Part shown: positions 9,549 to 18,043 of the stretch, one piece after another | Layout: every line of letters begins with the position of its first letter | Position numbering within the stretch: the stretch's first letter is position 1 | DNA from: an uncultured Granulosicoccaceae bacterium | Lineage (GTDB): Bacteria; Pseudomonadota; Gammaproteobacteria; Granulosicoccales; Granulosicoccaceae | Length of the DNA stretch: 41,596 bases | Assembly (NCBI GenBank): GCA_938035125.1 | Contig: CALHNS010000095.1 | Location: 1-41,596 of the forward strand | Direction of reading: 5' to 3' | Notes under the pieces: model-generated | Seen by the model: the letters and a program-made list of their open reading frames with translations, nothing else | Told to the model about the DNA's origin: nothing | Databases searched by the model: none | Translations under genes and position numbers: made by a program

Positions 9549-10732
9549 TAAGCAGACAAGATACCAGTGCGCTCAAGAACCCAATACGAAGAGATGACGA
9601 TGGCAACCAGCGAGACGCCTCGTAATATATACGGCTGATACAGCGCTTTTCTACTTAAAAAGTACAACACGGGCAGCAGTAAAATAACAATGGTGATCTG
9701 GCCTACTTCAACCCCTATATTGAACATCAGCAGAATTCGCTCTAAAAAGCCCACTCTAAACTGTAGATCTCCCATTACCGAAGCAAAGCCCAGCCCATGA
9801 AATAAGCCAAACGCAAATATCAACACCCATGAATGCGCTCTAAATACAGGCACTAAATTATTAAAAGCCATAGCGATAATAGACAAAGCAATTATACTTT
9901 CAACTGCAGCTGACGGCACATTGACTAAGTCTAACGCGGCTAAACTCAACGTGATTGAGTGCGCAACCGTGAATATAGTGACGATTTTAATGGTGTTGAA
10001 CAACGCCGCTTTAAAGCTAGCCACTGGCACCCATCGTTTATTCTCATATTTAACTACTGCACTTAGTAACAGTAATACTAAAAACAATATGTGATCCAAG
10101 CCTATGGCTATGTGCACGATTCCTTGCCAAAGGAAGTCTTTCCAATTTAATATGGATCCCGGGTTTTCGATATCGAGCGTTTGGACCAAGCGATTGGGTG
10201 TAAACACAATCGCCACATTGCTTTGATTGAACGTTTCACCACTGACGTTATTGTATTCAGCCACAATCATACTTCGATGAAAACGGTCTTGGTCGCTATA
10301 CGGTGGCACTAAAAACAAAGAATTCTCTATCGTGATAACCGAGCTGACTGGCAATCGATCGGTTCGATAAGGAAATTGAAGAAAGTCATTGCCTTCTTGA
10401 AACAAGGAAGGCTCCCCAAACGTATAACTCAACTCACCTTGTTCATCTGAGAGCGTAAAATTTTCTTTTATAAAAGCTTGAATGCTATCACTGGAAGCTT
10501 TTAAACCCTCAATACGGTTATCACCGGTGGCATCAACATCAATTCCCAGCTTATCTCGTAAATCATTGACGTTGATTTCAACACGACCTACGATGGCGTC
10601 TTCGTCCACATTGAGCCAAATGTAATTCTCTTGTTTGGCGTGAGCAAATACATTGTTACTGAATGCCAGTAGCGTCATTATGAATAATGTTACGAAGGCG
10701 TTCTGTTTGCTCAGCGTTAATTTCTTGTTCAT
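9548..10732 (-). CDS. HupE/UreJ-like membrane protein
   Basis: The protein has 394 residues: a signal-like hydrophobic N terminus (15-31), a periplasmic domain to about residue 195, then six to seven membrane helices. The membrane part has the His pattern of the HupE/UreJ_2 family: GIVHIAIGLDHILF, then HSITLSLA, then FGLFHGLGFASVMGD. Related HupE and UreJ proteins are nickel or cobalt permeases; this extended subgroup is mostly uncharacterised. It overlaps the glycosyltransferase stop by 4 bp (ATGA) and the NRPS start by 1 bp, so it is translated as part of the peptide operon. A role in metal handling, product export or immunity is possible, but nothing in the sequence decides it. The family call is good; the function is unknown. 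Confidence 0.8.
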   Translation of the reverse strand: MNKKLTLSKQNAFVTLFIMTLLAFSNNVFAHAKQENYIWLNVDEDAIVGRVEINVNDLRDKLGIDVDATGDNRIEGLKASSDSIQAFIKENFTLSDEQGELSYTFGEPSLFQEGNDFLQFPYRTDRLPVSSVITIENSLFLVPPYSDQDRFHRSMIVAEYNNVSGETFNQSNVAIVFTPNRLVQTLDIENPGSILNWKDFLWQGIVHIAIGLDHILFLVLLLLSAVVKYENKRWVPVASFKAALFNTIKIVTIFTVAHSITLSLAALDLVNVPSAAVESIIALSIIAMAFNNLVPVFRAHSWVLIFAFGLFHGLGFASVMGDLQFRVGFLERILLMFNIGVEVGQITIVILLLPVLYFLSRKALYQPYILRGVSLVAIVISSYWVLERTGILSA

Positions 10733-12123
10733 GATGGGAAATCTTGAATTAAGGATTGAGGTAAGAATGATTGGATCTCATTCGAAGCGAGTTGGGAAAA
10801 ATAATTAATTCTTTCGAGCATTTCTTCATCCGAAAACAATCGATCAATCAATTCAGACAACTCATTACTGGATACATCACTAAGCGATACTTCGGATGCC
10901 AAACCATGATAAACCCAACGTCGTAAGGTTCCGTTTTGATCATTCGAACCCACAGAAAAACAAACCGTCGGTACTTTGTGAACTAACGCTTCTTGCAAGC
11001 TGGCAATACCTGCGTGCAAAATGGTAGCGTCGGCTTTAATCAAGCAATCAATTTGAGGTGCCGCAGAAACTAGTAAAGCATTGTTTGAAAATTCCGTGTA
11101 GGACTCGACAGACTCCCTACTACCTAGTGCGATAATAAAGGCCAAATCCGTTCTTAACCGTGCCAGCGTTCTCAATAAATTCACGAATTTGGGTTCTCGA
11201 CCCGCATAAGTACCCATCGCGCAGTAGATCACTTTCTGTTCGATCGATTTTGCGTGTTTTATAAATTGGTCGATCTCACTTACTGTTCGCTGATCTAATG
11301 CGAACGCGTAGTCATTTTGCGCAACCATTGGTCCAATGTGCAAAAACTGCGATCGGTTTCTTGTACCAAAATCTAACGCACCTAATGTTAACGAGATTAT
11401 GGGCACTTGCGTATAAGCTACCGGCCTAAACCATTGAGCCGTGGTGGCGATAGATGACAAATTAACATTGAAATGTTTCGCTATTGCTTTTACATCTACA
11501 AGTGTATGCGAACGATAGTGAATTGGAGACAATCGAGAAAACGACATCGCTTGTATACTGGCTATCTGCCATGACGCCAGTCGTAGACGCCACCACTCCA
11601 ACTTGATCGATACACGCCCTTGCCAATTTTGAGCAGGCAGACTGCTGCTGTTTAAAGGGGGAATTCCCTTTTCTCGTGTGTGATTAAATAACCGAGAACA
11701 TAACACCAATGGTTTTTTCAGTGCGTGTGAGGCGATTATGGCGTAGTGACACTCGACATCAACAATTAAAAGGTTCGGATTTATCTTTTTAACTAAATTT
11801 GTAAACTCCTGCTCCTGAAGCAAGTGCTGACGCAACCTATATCGTTTCCATAATTGCTTTGGGTAGCCCAATAACTTGACCAGTCGATTAGAATGCTGCG
11901 CATTTATGAGAGTTTTAAATTGCTCTGAAGTCTGTTGTTTGGACAACGCGCTAAGATGGACAAACGGTACACCGGCTTGTTGTGCTAAATCACTGACATC
12001 TTGATCGCATGCCACCGTCACATTGAAATTGTCTTGTATAAATTTTTTAGCAAAGGTGAAGCCGCTGCTGTAGCAACTGGGCATGCCGTACATTACGTAC
12101 AAAACAGTAGTGGCTTTATCCAT
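10729..12123 (-). CDS. GT1-type (MGT-like) glycosyltransferase
   Basis: This is a 464-residue GT-B-fold protein. The C-terminal half has the nucleotide-sugar region: VIYCAMGTYAGREPKF (298-313), then ILHAGIASLQEALVHKVPTV (368-387), a variant of the H-G-G-xx-S-xx-EAL-xx-GVP motif of UDP- or dNDP-sugar transferases of the macrolide/UGT group. The second Gly of the motif is kept but the first is Ala. No signal peptide is obvious, so it should act in the cytoplasm. It lies 20 bp after the dehydrogenase gene and overlaps the next gene by 4 bp, which ties it to the NRPS operon. It could decorate the peptide, or inactivate it as self-protection. No sugar-biosynthesis genes lie nearby, so a common cellular nucleotide sugar is likely. 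Confidence 0.8.
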   Translation of the reverse strand: MDKATTVLYVMYGMPSCYSSGFTFAKKFIQDNFNVTVACDQDVSDLAQQAGVPFVHLSALSKQQTSEQFKTLINAQHSNRLVKLLGYPKQLWKRYRLRQHLLQEQEFTNLVKKINPNLLIVDVECHYAIIASHALKKPLVLCSRLFNHTREKGIPPLNSSSLPAQNWQGRVSIKLEWWRLRLASWQIASIQAMSFSRLSPIHYRSHTLVDVKAIAKHFNVNLSSIATTAQWFRPVAYTQVPIISLTLGALDFGTRNRSQFLHIGPMVAQNDYAFALDQRTVSEIDQFIKHAKSIEQKVIYCAMGTYAGREPKFVNLLRTLARLRTDLAFIIALGSRESVESYTEFSNNALLVSAAPQIDCLIKADATILHAGIASLQEALVHKVPTVCFSVGSNDQNGTLRRWVYHGLASEVSLSDVSSNELSELIDRLFSDEEMLERINYFSQLASNEIQSFLPQSLIQDFPS

Positions 12124-12143
12124 GTCCGAATCGCATATTGCGC

Positions 12144-13286
12144 CTACAACCCTAACATGCCGGCAATGATGTTACGTTGAATGTCCGATGTGCCTCCGTA
12201 CAGAACACCACCCATCGCATCCCGTACATCTTTTTCGATACCCGTTTCTGATAAATATCCGTAGCCACCGTGCACTCGCATCGCATCCATTCCTGAAGCT
12301 AAAAACATTTCACTTAAATGTAACTTCAACATTGCGCATTCCATAACTGCAGAACCACCTTGTTGCTTGATCCAGGCAGTTTTGTAAAGCATCAAGCGTG
12401 ATAGTTCTAAACGTAACTTCATATCCGCAATTCGATTTGATACCGATTGAAACTTACCGATAGTTTGCCCCGATTGGCGCCGTGTGCGCGCGTATTCAAC
12501 CGATTGTTCTAATTGTTGCTGCATACGCCCTACCTGTCCTGCCATAATGCAACAACGCTCATACTCCAACGCACTGGTAGCTATCCCTACACCCGCACCT
12601 TCAGGACCTAAACGACTCGATTCTGGTACCCAACACTCGTTAAAACGTAAACTGGCCATGGGCACGGTGTCCAATCCCATTTTTTTTGTTGGCGTGCTGA
12701 TAGTTAACCCAGCCGTATCAGCATCAACATAGAACGCGGACACCCCCCAACGACCCGCATCGGGGTTTGTGGTTGCAAACACAAGAAACACATCCGCAAT
12801 CGGTGCAAGTGAGATCATGCACTTACTCCCGGTAATTACGTAACCTTCGCTATGACGAATCGCTTGTGTTTTTAAACTGAATACATCAGAACCGGCATCG
12901 GGCTCTGTCATCGCTTGCGCAGCAATCAGCTCACCGTTAGCCATTTTTTTAAGATAACGATCTTTAAGCTGCGTATTCCCATGTTCCAACAAGGGCATTT
13001 GAACCGTCCAAATGTGAGCATTGAGCGCAAACAACAGACCATTATCAACACAGCCATAACCTAATCCTTCCATGGCGATAACGCTAGTTAAAATATCTTT
13101 TGCTTCATCGTTAGAATACAGCGACGGTAGCGGCATGCCTTGAACACCTTCATCGGCACACCGCTGCCAATTATCACGTTCAAACTGCCGATCAATTGAA
13201 TTAACACTCAATTTCTCATGAGCAAATTCCATCATCTTTTGACGCAGTTGCTCGTGTTCTGTTGTAAGTGAAAAATCCATTAACAC
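12144..13286 (-). CDS. Acyl-CoA dehydrogenase-like flavoprotein, probable prolyl-carrier dehydrogenase
   Basis: This 380-residue protein has full acyl-CoA dehydrogenase architecture: the FAD/substrate region AMTEPDAGSDV (125-135), the beta-domain GSKCMIS, and the C-terminal helical domain with RVHGGYGYL and YGGTSDIQR (363-371). The usual Glu of YEGT is Gly364, while LEYER supplies Glu243, the alternative base position used by isovaleryl-CoA dehydrogenase and by prolyl-carrier dehydrogenases of the PltE/RedW/CloN3 group. PltE-like enzymes have about the same length and work with a stand-alone prolyl adenylating enzyme and carrier protein, both present upstream in this operon. I infer oxidation of a prolyl-S-carrier to a pyrroline or pyrrole-2-carboxyl thioester. 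Primary-metabolism acyl-CoA oxidation is the alternative. Confidence 0.85.
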   Translation of the reverse strand: MLMDFSLTTEHEQLRQKMMEFAHEKLSVNSIDRQFERDNWQRCADEGVQGMPLPSLYSNDEAKDILTSVIAMEGLGYGCVDNGLLFALNAHIWTVQMPLLEHGNTQLKDRYLKKMANGELIAAQAMTEPDAGSDVFSLKTQAIRHSEGYVITGSKCMISLAPIADVFLVFATTNPDAGRWGVSAFYVDADTAGLTISTPTKKMGLDTVPMASLRFNECWVPESSRLGPEGAGVGIATSALEYERCCIMAGQVGRMQQQLEQSVEYARTRRQSGQTIGKFQSVSNRIADMKLRLELSRLMLYKTAWIKQQGGSAVMECAMLKLHLSEMFLASGMDAMRVHGGYGYLSETGIEKDVRDAMGGVLYGGTSDIQRNIIAGMLGL

Positions 13287-13365
13287 ACTCGATGGACGTA
13301 GGAATAATGGAGGCTAGTCTTAGCAACTAGCGCTTGATCTGATTTAAAGAACCTTTTCTTATCGA

Positions 13366-16300
13366 TCATCTATCGGATCTCTTCGCCAAGGTTTTAGCCA
13401 ACGCATCATATTGCGATTCGCTTAATGCTGAGAATGCTTTTTTTCCAACTGAATCTGGCAGTGTTAGTTCTTCAGGCGACAATGGATTTGCATCAATATC
13501 GATATTTTTACTGGCTCGTTGTGCCAGTTGAGCCACGGTCGGATATTCAAAAATATCGGCTGGTTTGCAGGTGTAACCTGCACGGTTCAGCTCCGATACA
13601 ATTCGTATAGCCATCAAAGAATCTCCGCCTAACTGAAAGAAACTTTCTTCCACACCAATGTGTTCGATTCGCAAGTGGCGAGACCAGATCCTTGCAACTA
13701 ATTTTTCAATATCTGTTTTTGGAGATAATTTATCGGGTTCATCAGAATCGGTGGCAAATCCGTCAACAAATCCTCTCGGCACCCCAGTTTTAGAAAACAC
13801 AACGGGAGATTCAACCGGCACGGGCAATCGAAGTTGATCGACTTTCCCGTTCAAGCTAATCGGTAAAGCGGGCAGTTCGATTAACCAAACAGGTACCATC
13901 CACTCAGGTAACTGACTGAGCAACCAACGCTTTAAATCACTTTTCGAAAAAGATCCATCTGAAACGTAGTACAAAGCAATTTGTCCGGTTTTTTTATCCG
14001 ATAGCCGATAGCCAATGTCATCTAATTGCTTTAATACGGTAGCTTCATCGATTTCATCACTTAATTCGTAAAGCGCTTCATCACGCTGTTTATGCCCCAG
14101 TCGAACATCCCAACTATACGGGTTTGCGTAATTATGGAAACCCCGTTCGTACTGATGCACATAAATACCTGCGTCATTGATTAAGCAATTGGTAGAGCGG
14201 CCCGTATCATTAGGTCGAACCCACGGAAGCTTTGAATCCAAGTATTCATACATCTCCGATAGGTCAACGTTACAGTAGCGGTAGAAATCAATCACTTGTA
14301 TTCTGTTGAACAGATCATCATCGTTTAGAAACGATGTATCCATTGATGAGGACACGGCATCGGGCATTCGGTGATACACCTTTCTTGCCGCTACAATCGC
14401 CTCATCCATTTCAGATACATCAAAATTTGGTTTAGTAAACCAATCTTCGCTCAATCGGGTTTCAAAGAACTGGCCACGAGATAATCCTGTGATAATGCAA
14501 TTGATGTTCATCTCGTCTGCATACTGTAACGCGTGGTTGTATATGGTCTTAAAGCACCCGTTACATACGTTCGCGTGCCGTTGCAAACTGTCTAAAAATA
14601 TATCGTTCATCGATGGGGTTGATGCGTAACGGTGATCGACCTGCAGATCGTTACAAAGCCGAGCGATGTTGTCTTTTGCACCTTGTGAAATAAAGCCGTT
14701 ATCCAAAGTAAACGCCAGCACCGACAACCCCATATCAACCAATTGACCAAGTGCGTACGAACTGTCTTTGCCTCCACTTAACAACATGATGCAATCGTAT
14801 GGTGACTGGCGATTCTTTTTAATAGATTCAACAATGTCGAAAAATTCTTGCATCGGTCGAAAATACGATGTCACTCGGTCTTTGTAATGATCGTAATTTT
14901 GACAAGGACTACAGAGCCCTTCCGCATTCAACTGAGCATCTGGCACTCGTGACGACAAACCACAACGAACGCATTTTCGATCACTGGCCTGAGCGCTGGT
15001 TTGCGGGTTGACCAATACTGCGATGCACGATGACAACGCTGGATACTGCAAGGCAGCCGATTCTATCTCCGCTGGTTCAATACGGTAGCCTCTTACTTTG
15101 AATTGCTCGTTTGATCGTCGAAGGTAGGTCAAATTACCTTGATTGTCCTCACGCACTACATCACCCGTTCGATAGTAACGTTCATCGTTAGGCGCAAGAT
15201 TTACAAAGACCGCATCGGTTAAATCGGATCGATCCCAATAACCGTTTGCTAGCGAAGGCCCTCCAATGTAAAGCTCTCCTAAGCAGCCCGGTAGTTGATC
15301 TTGACCACACGAATTTAAGACTCTTAAGCGTGTGCCTGCTACCGGTTTACCAATCGGTACCGAGCCTTGCCTATCCTGTTCAGGATCGTAACGGTGCACG
15401 ACACAACCGACAGTGGCTTCGGTAGGCCCATATTCGTTGAGAATCGAAATCTGGCGATTAAAAAGTGAATTGACTCTCGCTGCTTGACCCGTAGTTAAAT
15501 CCTCACCACCCACAATCAATTGTTTAATGTGCTGATTTTTTTGACAAGATTCTTTATCCAAAAGAGTCAAATGTGCAGGCGTTAGCTTCACGGTATTCAC
15601 CGAATCGTCTTCGATTACCGCACCAAGCGCTGCAACAGCCGGCCATTGACGCTCATCGTACACATGCAATGTTCCTGTCGTTAGCATCGGGAGAAATATC
15701 GAGGTAACCGTCAGATCAAAACCTACTGGAGTAAACAACGGCATGTTGACGGCTTGATCGTCACCGTAACGCTGTGCTGCGAAAAAACAGTAATTAGCCA
15801 ATGATGCGTGTGAAATGCATACCCCTTTTGGCACACCTGTAGACCCGGATGTAAACATAAGATAGGCCATATCGGTGGGCTCAACGCATACACTATTAAC
15901 AAACACATTCCAAGCATTGGGGTCACTCGGTAGCAAAGGCGCTGCGAATAAATCATCGACATCCAATTGAGAGGGAATTCTATTGTCGATTGCAATGTCG
16001 TTGGAACTGATTATCGTAGAAGGTGATGCACTTTTAATGATACTGGTTACGCGGTCAGCCGGTTGGTTCGCATCCACTGGAACATACGCAGCGCCACAGG
16101 CATGAATGGCTAATAGAATCTGGGGAAGCCTTATGTCTCTATGCAGATGCACGACGACTCGAGATCCGCGCAAGACCCCTACTCGCTTTAACTGATCGGC
16201 GAGCGCCATTACTCGGCGTCCCAGTTCATTGTAACTAATCGTTGTTTTATCTTGTGTTAGCGCCGTTTTTTTATCACCAACCTCTATCGTGCGCAGCACT

Positions 16301-17682
16301 TGCGCTATAACCGTATTACTTACCAAAGCATTACTCTTTACCGGCGCACTTGCCAATGTCCGTGACGGAACAATGGCCACTTCCCCTACAGATTGAAGCA
16401 GATTAGTTGCCATTGCATCGAACAGATGCCAGAAAGCCACGATGGTTTGCTCTCGCTGTGCTTCATTGAATATCGCATCATTAAAATCAAAAGCTAACGT
16501 TAAGTCTCCGCTATTGTTCCAATCTTGCACTTGAAGCCTAACACGGTGCTGACTATCGATTTGTCCACTGTGGAGCCATTCGCTGGTTGCTGGAAGCTCA
16601 CCAAAATCACCCATTGAATCATTGATGTAATTGAGTACTGCGGGTATTTCGTATTTCCCCGCCCAGAAACTGTCGCCAGCGGCGCTGGATTTCAATACAT
16701 TTAAAAAACTGGCTCGAACTCTTTGAATAACGGTATCAAAGGAATCTTGTTCATTCACTTCAATTTGCACAGGCAATACTTCTACAAACAATCCTAAAGT
16801 TTTCTTAAATTCTGAACGTTGTCGTTGAGGCAACGGCAATCCGATTGTTTGATGGCTTCCACCGCCAATGCGATGGAGTAATATAACCAACAAAGACAAT
16901 AGAATATGGCAATGTCCAATACCTGCACTGAACCCTCTAATTTTAGGATGCGCAGTCAGTTGTTTAAATGCAATAGCACGTTCGGCTGTGAACGATGTTG
17001 AAAGCCGCGTTGAGGCTGTACTCATTCGATTAGGTCGTTGCCCAAAGGGTGATGGTGCTTCAGCCTCGATAAGATGAGTTAAATAACCCGGTAAATCACT
17101 TTCTCTAGAAGCGCGTGCTTGCTCGATGTCTTCCACATGTTTCAAGAAATGATTCGAAGGGTCTTTAAAAAAACCTTGTGCAGACTTATTTACCGAGGAG
17201 TGTATCGAGCCCATCGGTTTAAGACTTTGGTAAGTTAAAATCAATTGTTCCCATAATGATGAGAATGAGCTTGCATCACAAATAACATGGTGCAAATTAC
17301 AAAAGAAAATCCAATGAGACTCGGATATTTTTATTAATGCAACCTGGCCCAACACATCCGAAGGGGAAATCGCTGTTGATACAGCCGATTGCATCCAGCG
17401 ATCCGCATCGCCTTCGGAATCGGTTGATTGTGAATAATCTAGCAATTCAATAACCGGCCAAGCGTGGTTAGTAGATTGTAGAATGCGCTCCTCTTCAATA
17501 TGCAACCGCATACGCAGTGCATCACTTTGTTCAGCAACCCTATCCCAAGCATTTGTCATTAGCTCAGGATCTAGTTCCCCGCGAATGGTATAGGCAAGTG
17601 CCATGTTGCACATGGGAACATCGACATTCAACAGCTGACCAGCAAGCAGTTGGGATTGAGCTGAACTTAGAGGATATTTCAC
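13366..17682 (-). CDS. NRPS, C-A-T with an A domain interrupted by a PP-loop ATPase
   Basis: The protein has 1438 residues. The C domain is 1-440 with HHVICDA (131-137, last Gly changed to Ala). The A domain starts about 460, with FTSGSTGVPKG and YGPTE (751-755). Pocket residues by hand alignment are D-L-T-K-I-G-E-V-G-K, one change from the Asn code DLTKLGEVGK. Motif A8 is at 855-873; an extra domain of about 340 residues follows (893-1234), then the A domain resumes with LLSQLPEWMVP and ends at A10 (PISLNGK, Lys1280). The T domain has LGGDS with Ser1355. A 48-residue tail follows and might dock to the next synthetase. The C domain N terminus resembles EntF-type domains that accept a carrier-bound starter. 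The start is 10 bp after the carrier gene stop. See the separate entry for the insert. Confidence 0.95.
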   Translation of the reverse strand: MKYPLSSAQSQLLAGQLLNVDVPMCNMALAYTIRGELDPELMTNAWDRVAEQSDALRMRLHIEEERILQSTNHAWPVIELLDYSQSTDSEGDADRWMQSAVSTAISPSDVLGQVALIKISESHWIFFCNLHHVICDASSFSSLWEQLILTYQSLKPMGSIHSSVNKSAQGFFKDPSNHFLKHVEDIEQARASRESDLPGYLTHLIEAEAPSPFGQRPNRMSTASTRLSTSFTAERAIAFKQLTAHPKIRGFSAGIGHCHILLSLLVILLHRIGGGSHQTIGLPLPQRQRSEFKKTLGLFVEVLPVQIEVNEQDSFDTVIQRVRASFLNVLKSSAAGDSFWAGKYEIPAVLNYINDSMGDFGELPATSEWLHSGQIDSQHRVRLQVQDWNNSGDLTLAFDFNDAIFNEAQREQTIVAFWHLFDAMATNLLQSVGEVAIVPSRTLASAPVKSNALVSNTVIAQVLRTIEVGDKKTALTQDKTTISYNELGRRVMALADQLKRVGVLRGSRVVVHLHRDIRLPQILLAIHACGAAYVPVDANQPADRVTSIIKSASPSTIISSNDIAIDNRIPSQLDVDDLFAAPLLPSDPNAWNVFVNSVCVEPTDMAYLMFTSGSTGVPKGVCISHASLANYCFFAAQRYGDDQAVNMPLFTPVGFDLTVTSIFLPMLTTGTLHVYDERQWPAVAALGAVIEDDSVNTVKLTPAHLTLLDKESCQKNQHIKQLIVGGEDLTTGQAARVNSLFNRQISILNEYGPTEATVGCVVHRYDPEQDRQGSVPIGKPVAGTRLRVLNSCGQDQLPGCLGELYIGGPSLANGYWDRSDLTDAVFVNLAPNDERYYRTGDVVREDNQGNLTYLRRSNEQFKVRGYRIEPAEIESAALQYPALSSCIAVLVNPQTSAQASDRKCVRCGLSSRVPDAQLNAEGLCSPCQNYDHYKDRVTSYFRPMQEFFDIVESIKKNRQSPYDCIMLLSGGKDSSYALGQLVDMGLSVLAFTLDNGFISQGAKDNIARLCNDLQVDHRYASTPSMNDIFLDSLQRHANVCNGCFKTIYNHALQYADEMNINCIITGLSRGQFFETRLSEDWFTKPNFDVSEMDEAIVAARKVYHRMPDAVSSSMDTSFLNDDDLFNRIQVIDFYRYCNVDLSEMYEYLDSKLPWVRPNDTGRSTNCLINDAGIYVHQYERGFHNYANPYSWDVRLGHKQRDEALYELSDEIDEATVLKQLDDIGYRLSDKKTGQIALYYVSDGSFSKSDLKRWLLSQLPEWMVPVWLIELPALPISLNGKVDQLRLPVPVESPVVFSKTGVPRGFVDGFATDSDEPDKLSPKTDIEKLVARIWSRHLRIEHIGVEESFFQLGGDSLMAIRIVSELNRAGYTCKPADIFEYPTVAQLAQRASKNIDIDANPLSPEELTLPDSVGKKAFSALSESQYDALAKTLAKRSDR
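13981..15006 (-). other. PP-loop ATPase domain embedded in the Asn-type A domain
   Basis: This is the part of the synthetase at about residues 893-1234. It opens with a zinc-ribbon-like Cys set, CVRC (904-907) and CSPC (924-927). The PP-loop LLSGGKDSS (967-975) follows, then CNGC (Cys1040 and Cys1043), then a lone Cys1166 in GRSTNC. SGGKDS is the ATP pyrophosphatase signature. A four-Cys N-terminal motif plus PP-loop plus CxxC and a distant Cys is the layout of TtuA/TtcA-type [4Fe-4S] sulfur transferases; N-acetyl sugar amidotransferases (WbpG type) share the first two elements. The position between A8 and A9 is one where tailoring domains such as methyltransferases are known to sit inside A domains. 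The chemistry is inferred: activation of a carboxamide or carboxylate followed by sulfur or nitrogen transfer. Confidence 0.85.
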
Positions 17683-17692
17683 GATTCGATAA

Positions 17693-17989
17693 TCACGATT
17701 TAGCTAATTGCTCTGACAAATACCCAGAGAGTTGACGGACGGTTTGAAAATTATCAATCAATAAATCCTCCGGAGGGATAACCAATTTAAATCGATCTTC
17801 AACAAACTGAACTAATCTTATGAATTGCATCGAATCTAGATATTCGATGCTCAGTAAGTCATCATCAGATTTGAGTTCAACCTTGGCGTCACTGGGAAGT
17901 AATTCACGTTGTATGTATTCACATATTTCATCACTCATCGCATCTGATGAAATGGATTTGACTGTTGTGGGCGAATCTTGATTTAGCAT
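17693..17989 (-). CDS. Stand-alone peptidyl/acyl carrier protein
   Basis: This 98-residue protein has the four-helix carrier pattern. The phosphopantetheine site is LDSMQFIRLV with Ser53; downstream FVEDRFKLVIPPEDL is the typical helix II to loop region. A leader of about 18 residues precedes the fold. It lies between the stand-alone A enzyme (54 bp gap) and the C-A-T synthetase (10 bp gap). By analogy with PltL, RedO and AnaD it would carry the proline starter while the flavoprotein oxidises it, then hand it to the C domain of the next synthetase. Activation requires a phosphopantetheinyl transferase encoded elsewhere. Confidence 0.9.
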   Translation of the reverse strand: MLNQDSPTTVKSISSDAMSDEICEYIQRELLPSDAKVELKSDDDLLSIEYLDSMQFIRLVQFVEDRFKLVIPPEDLLIDNFQTVRQLSGYLSEQLAKS

Positions 17990-18043
17990 GAGATTACATA
18001 TCTTGTTTACTTGGAGCGAGAAGCCATCGATGAGATGATTGAC

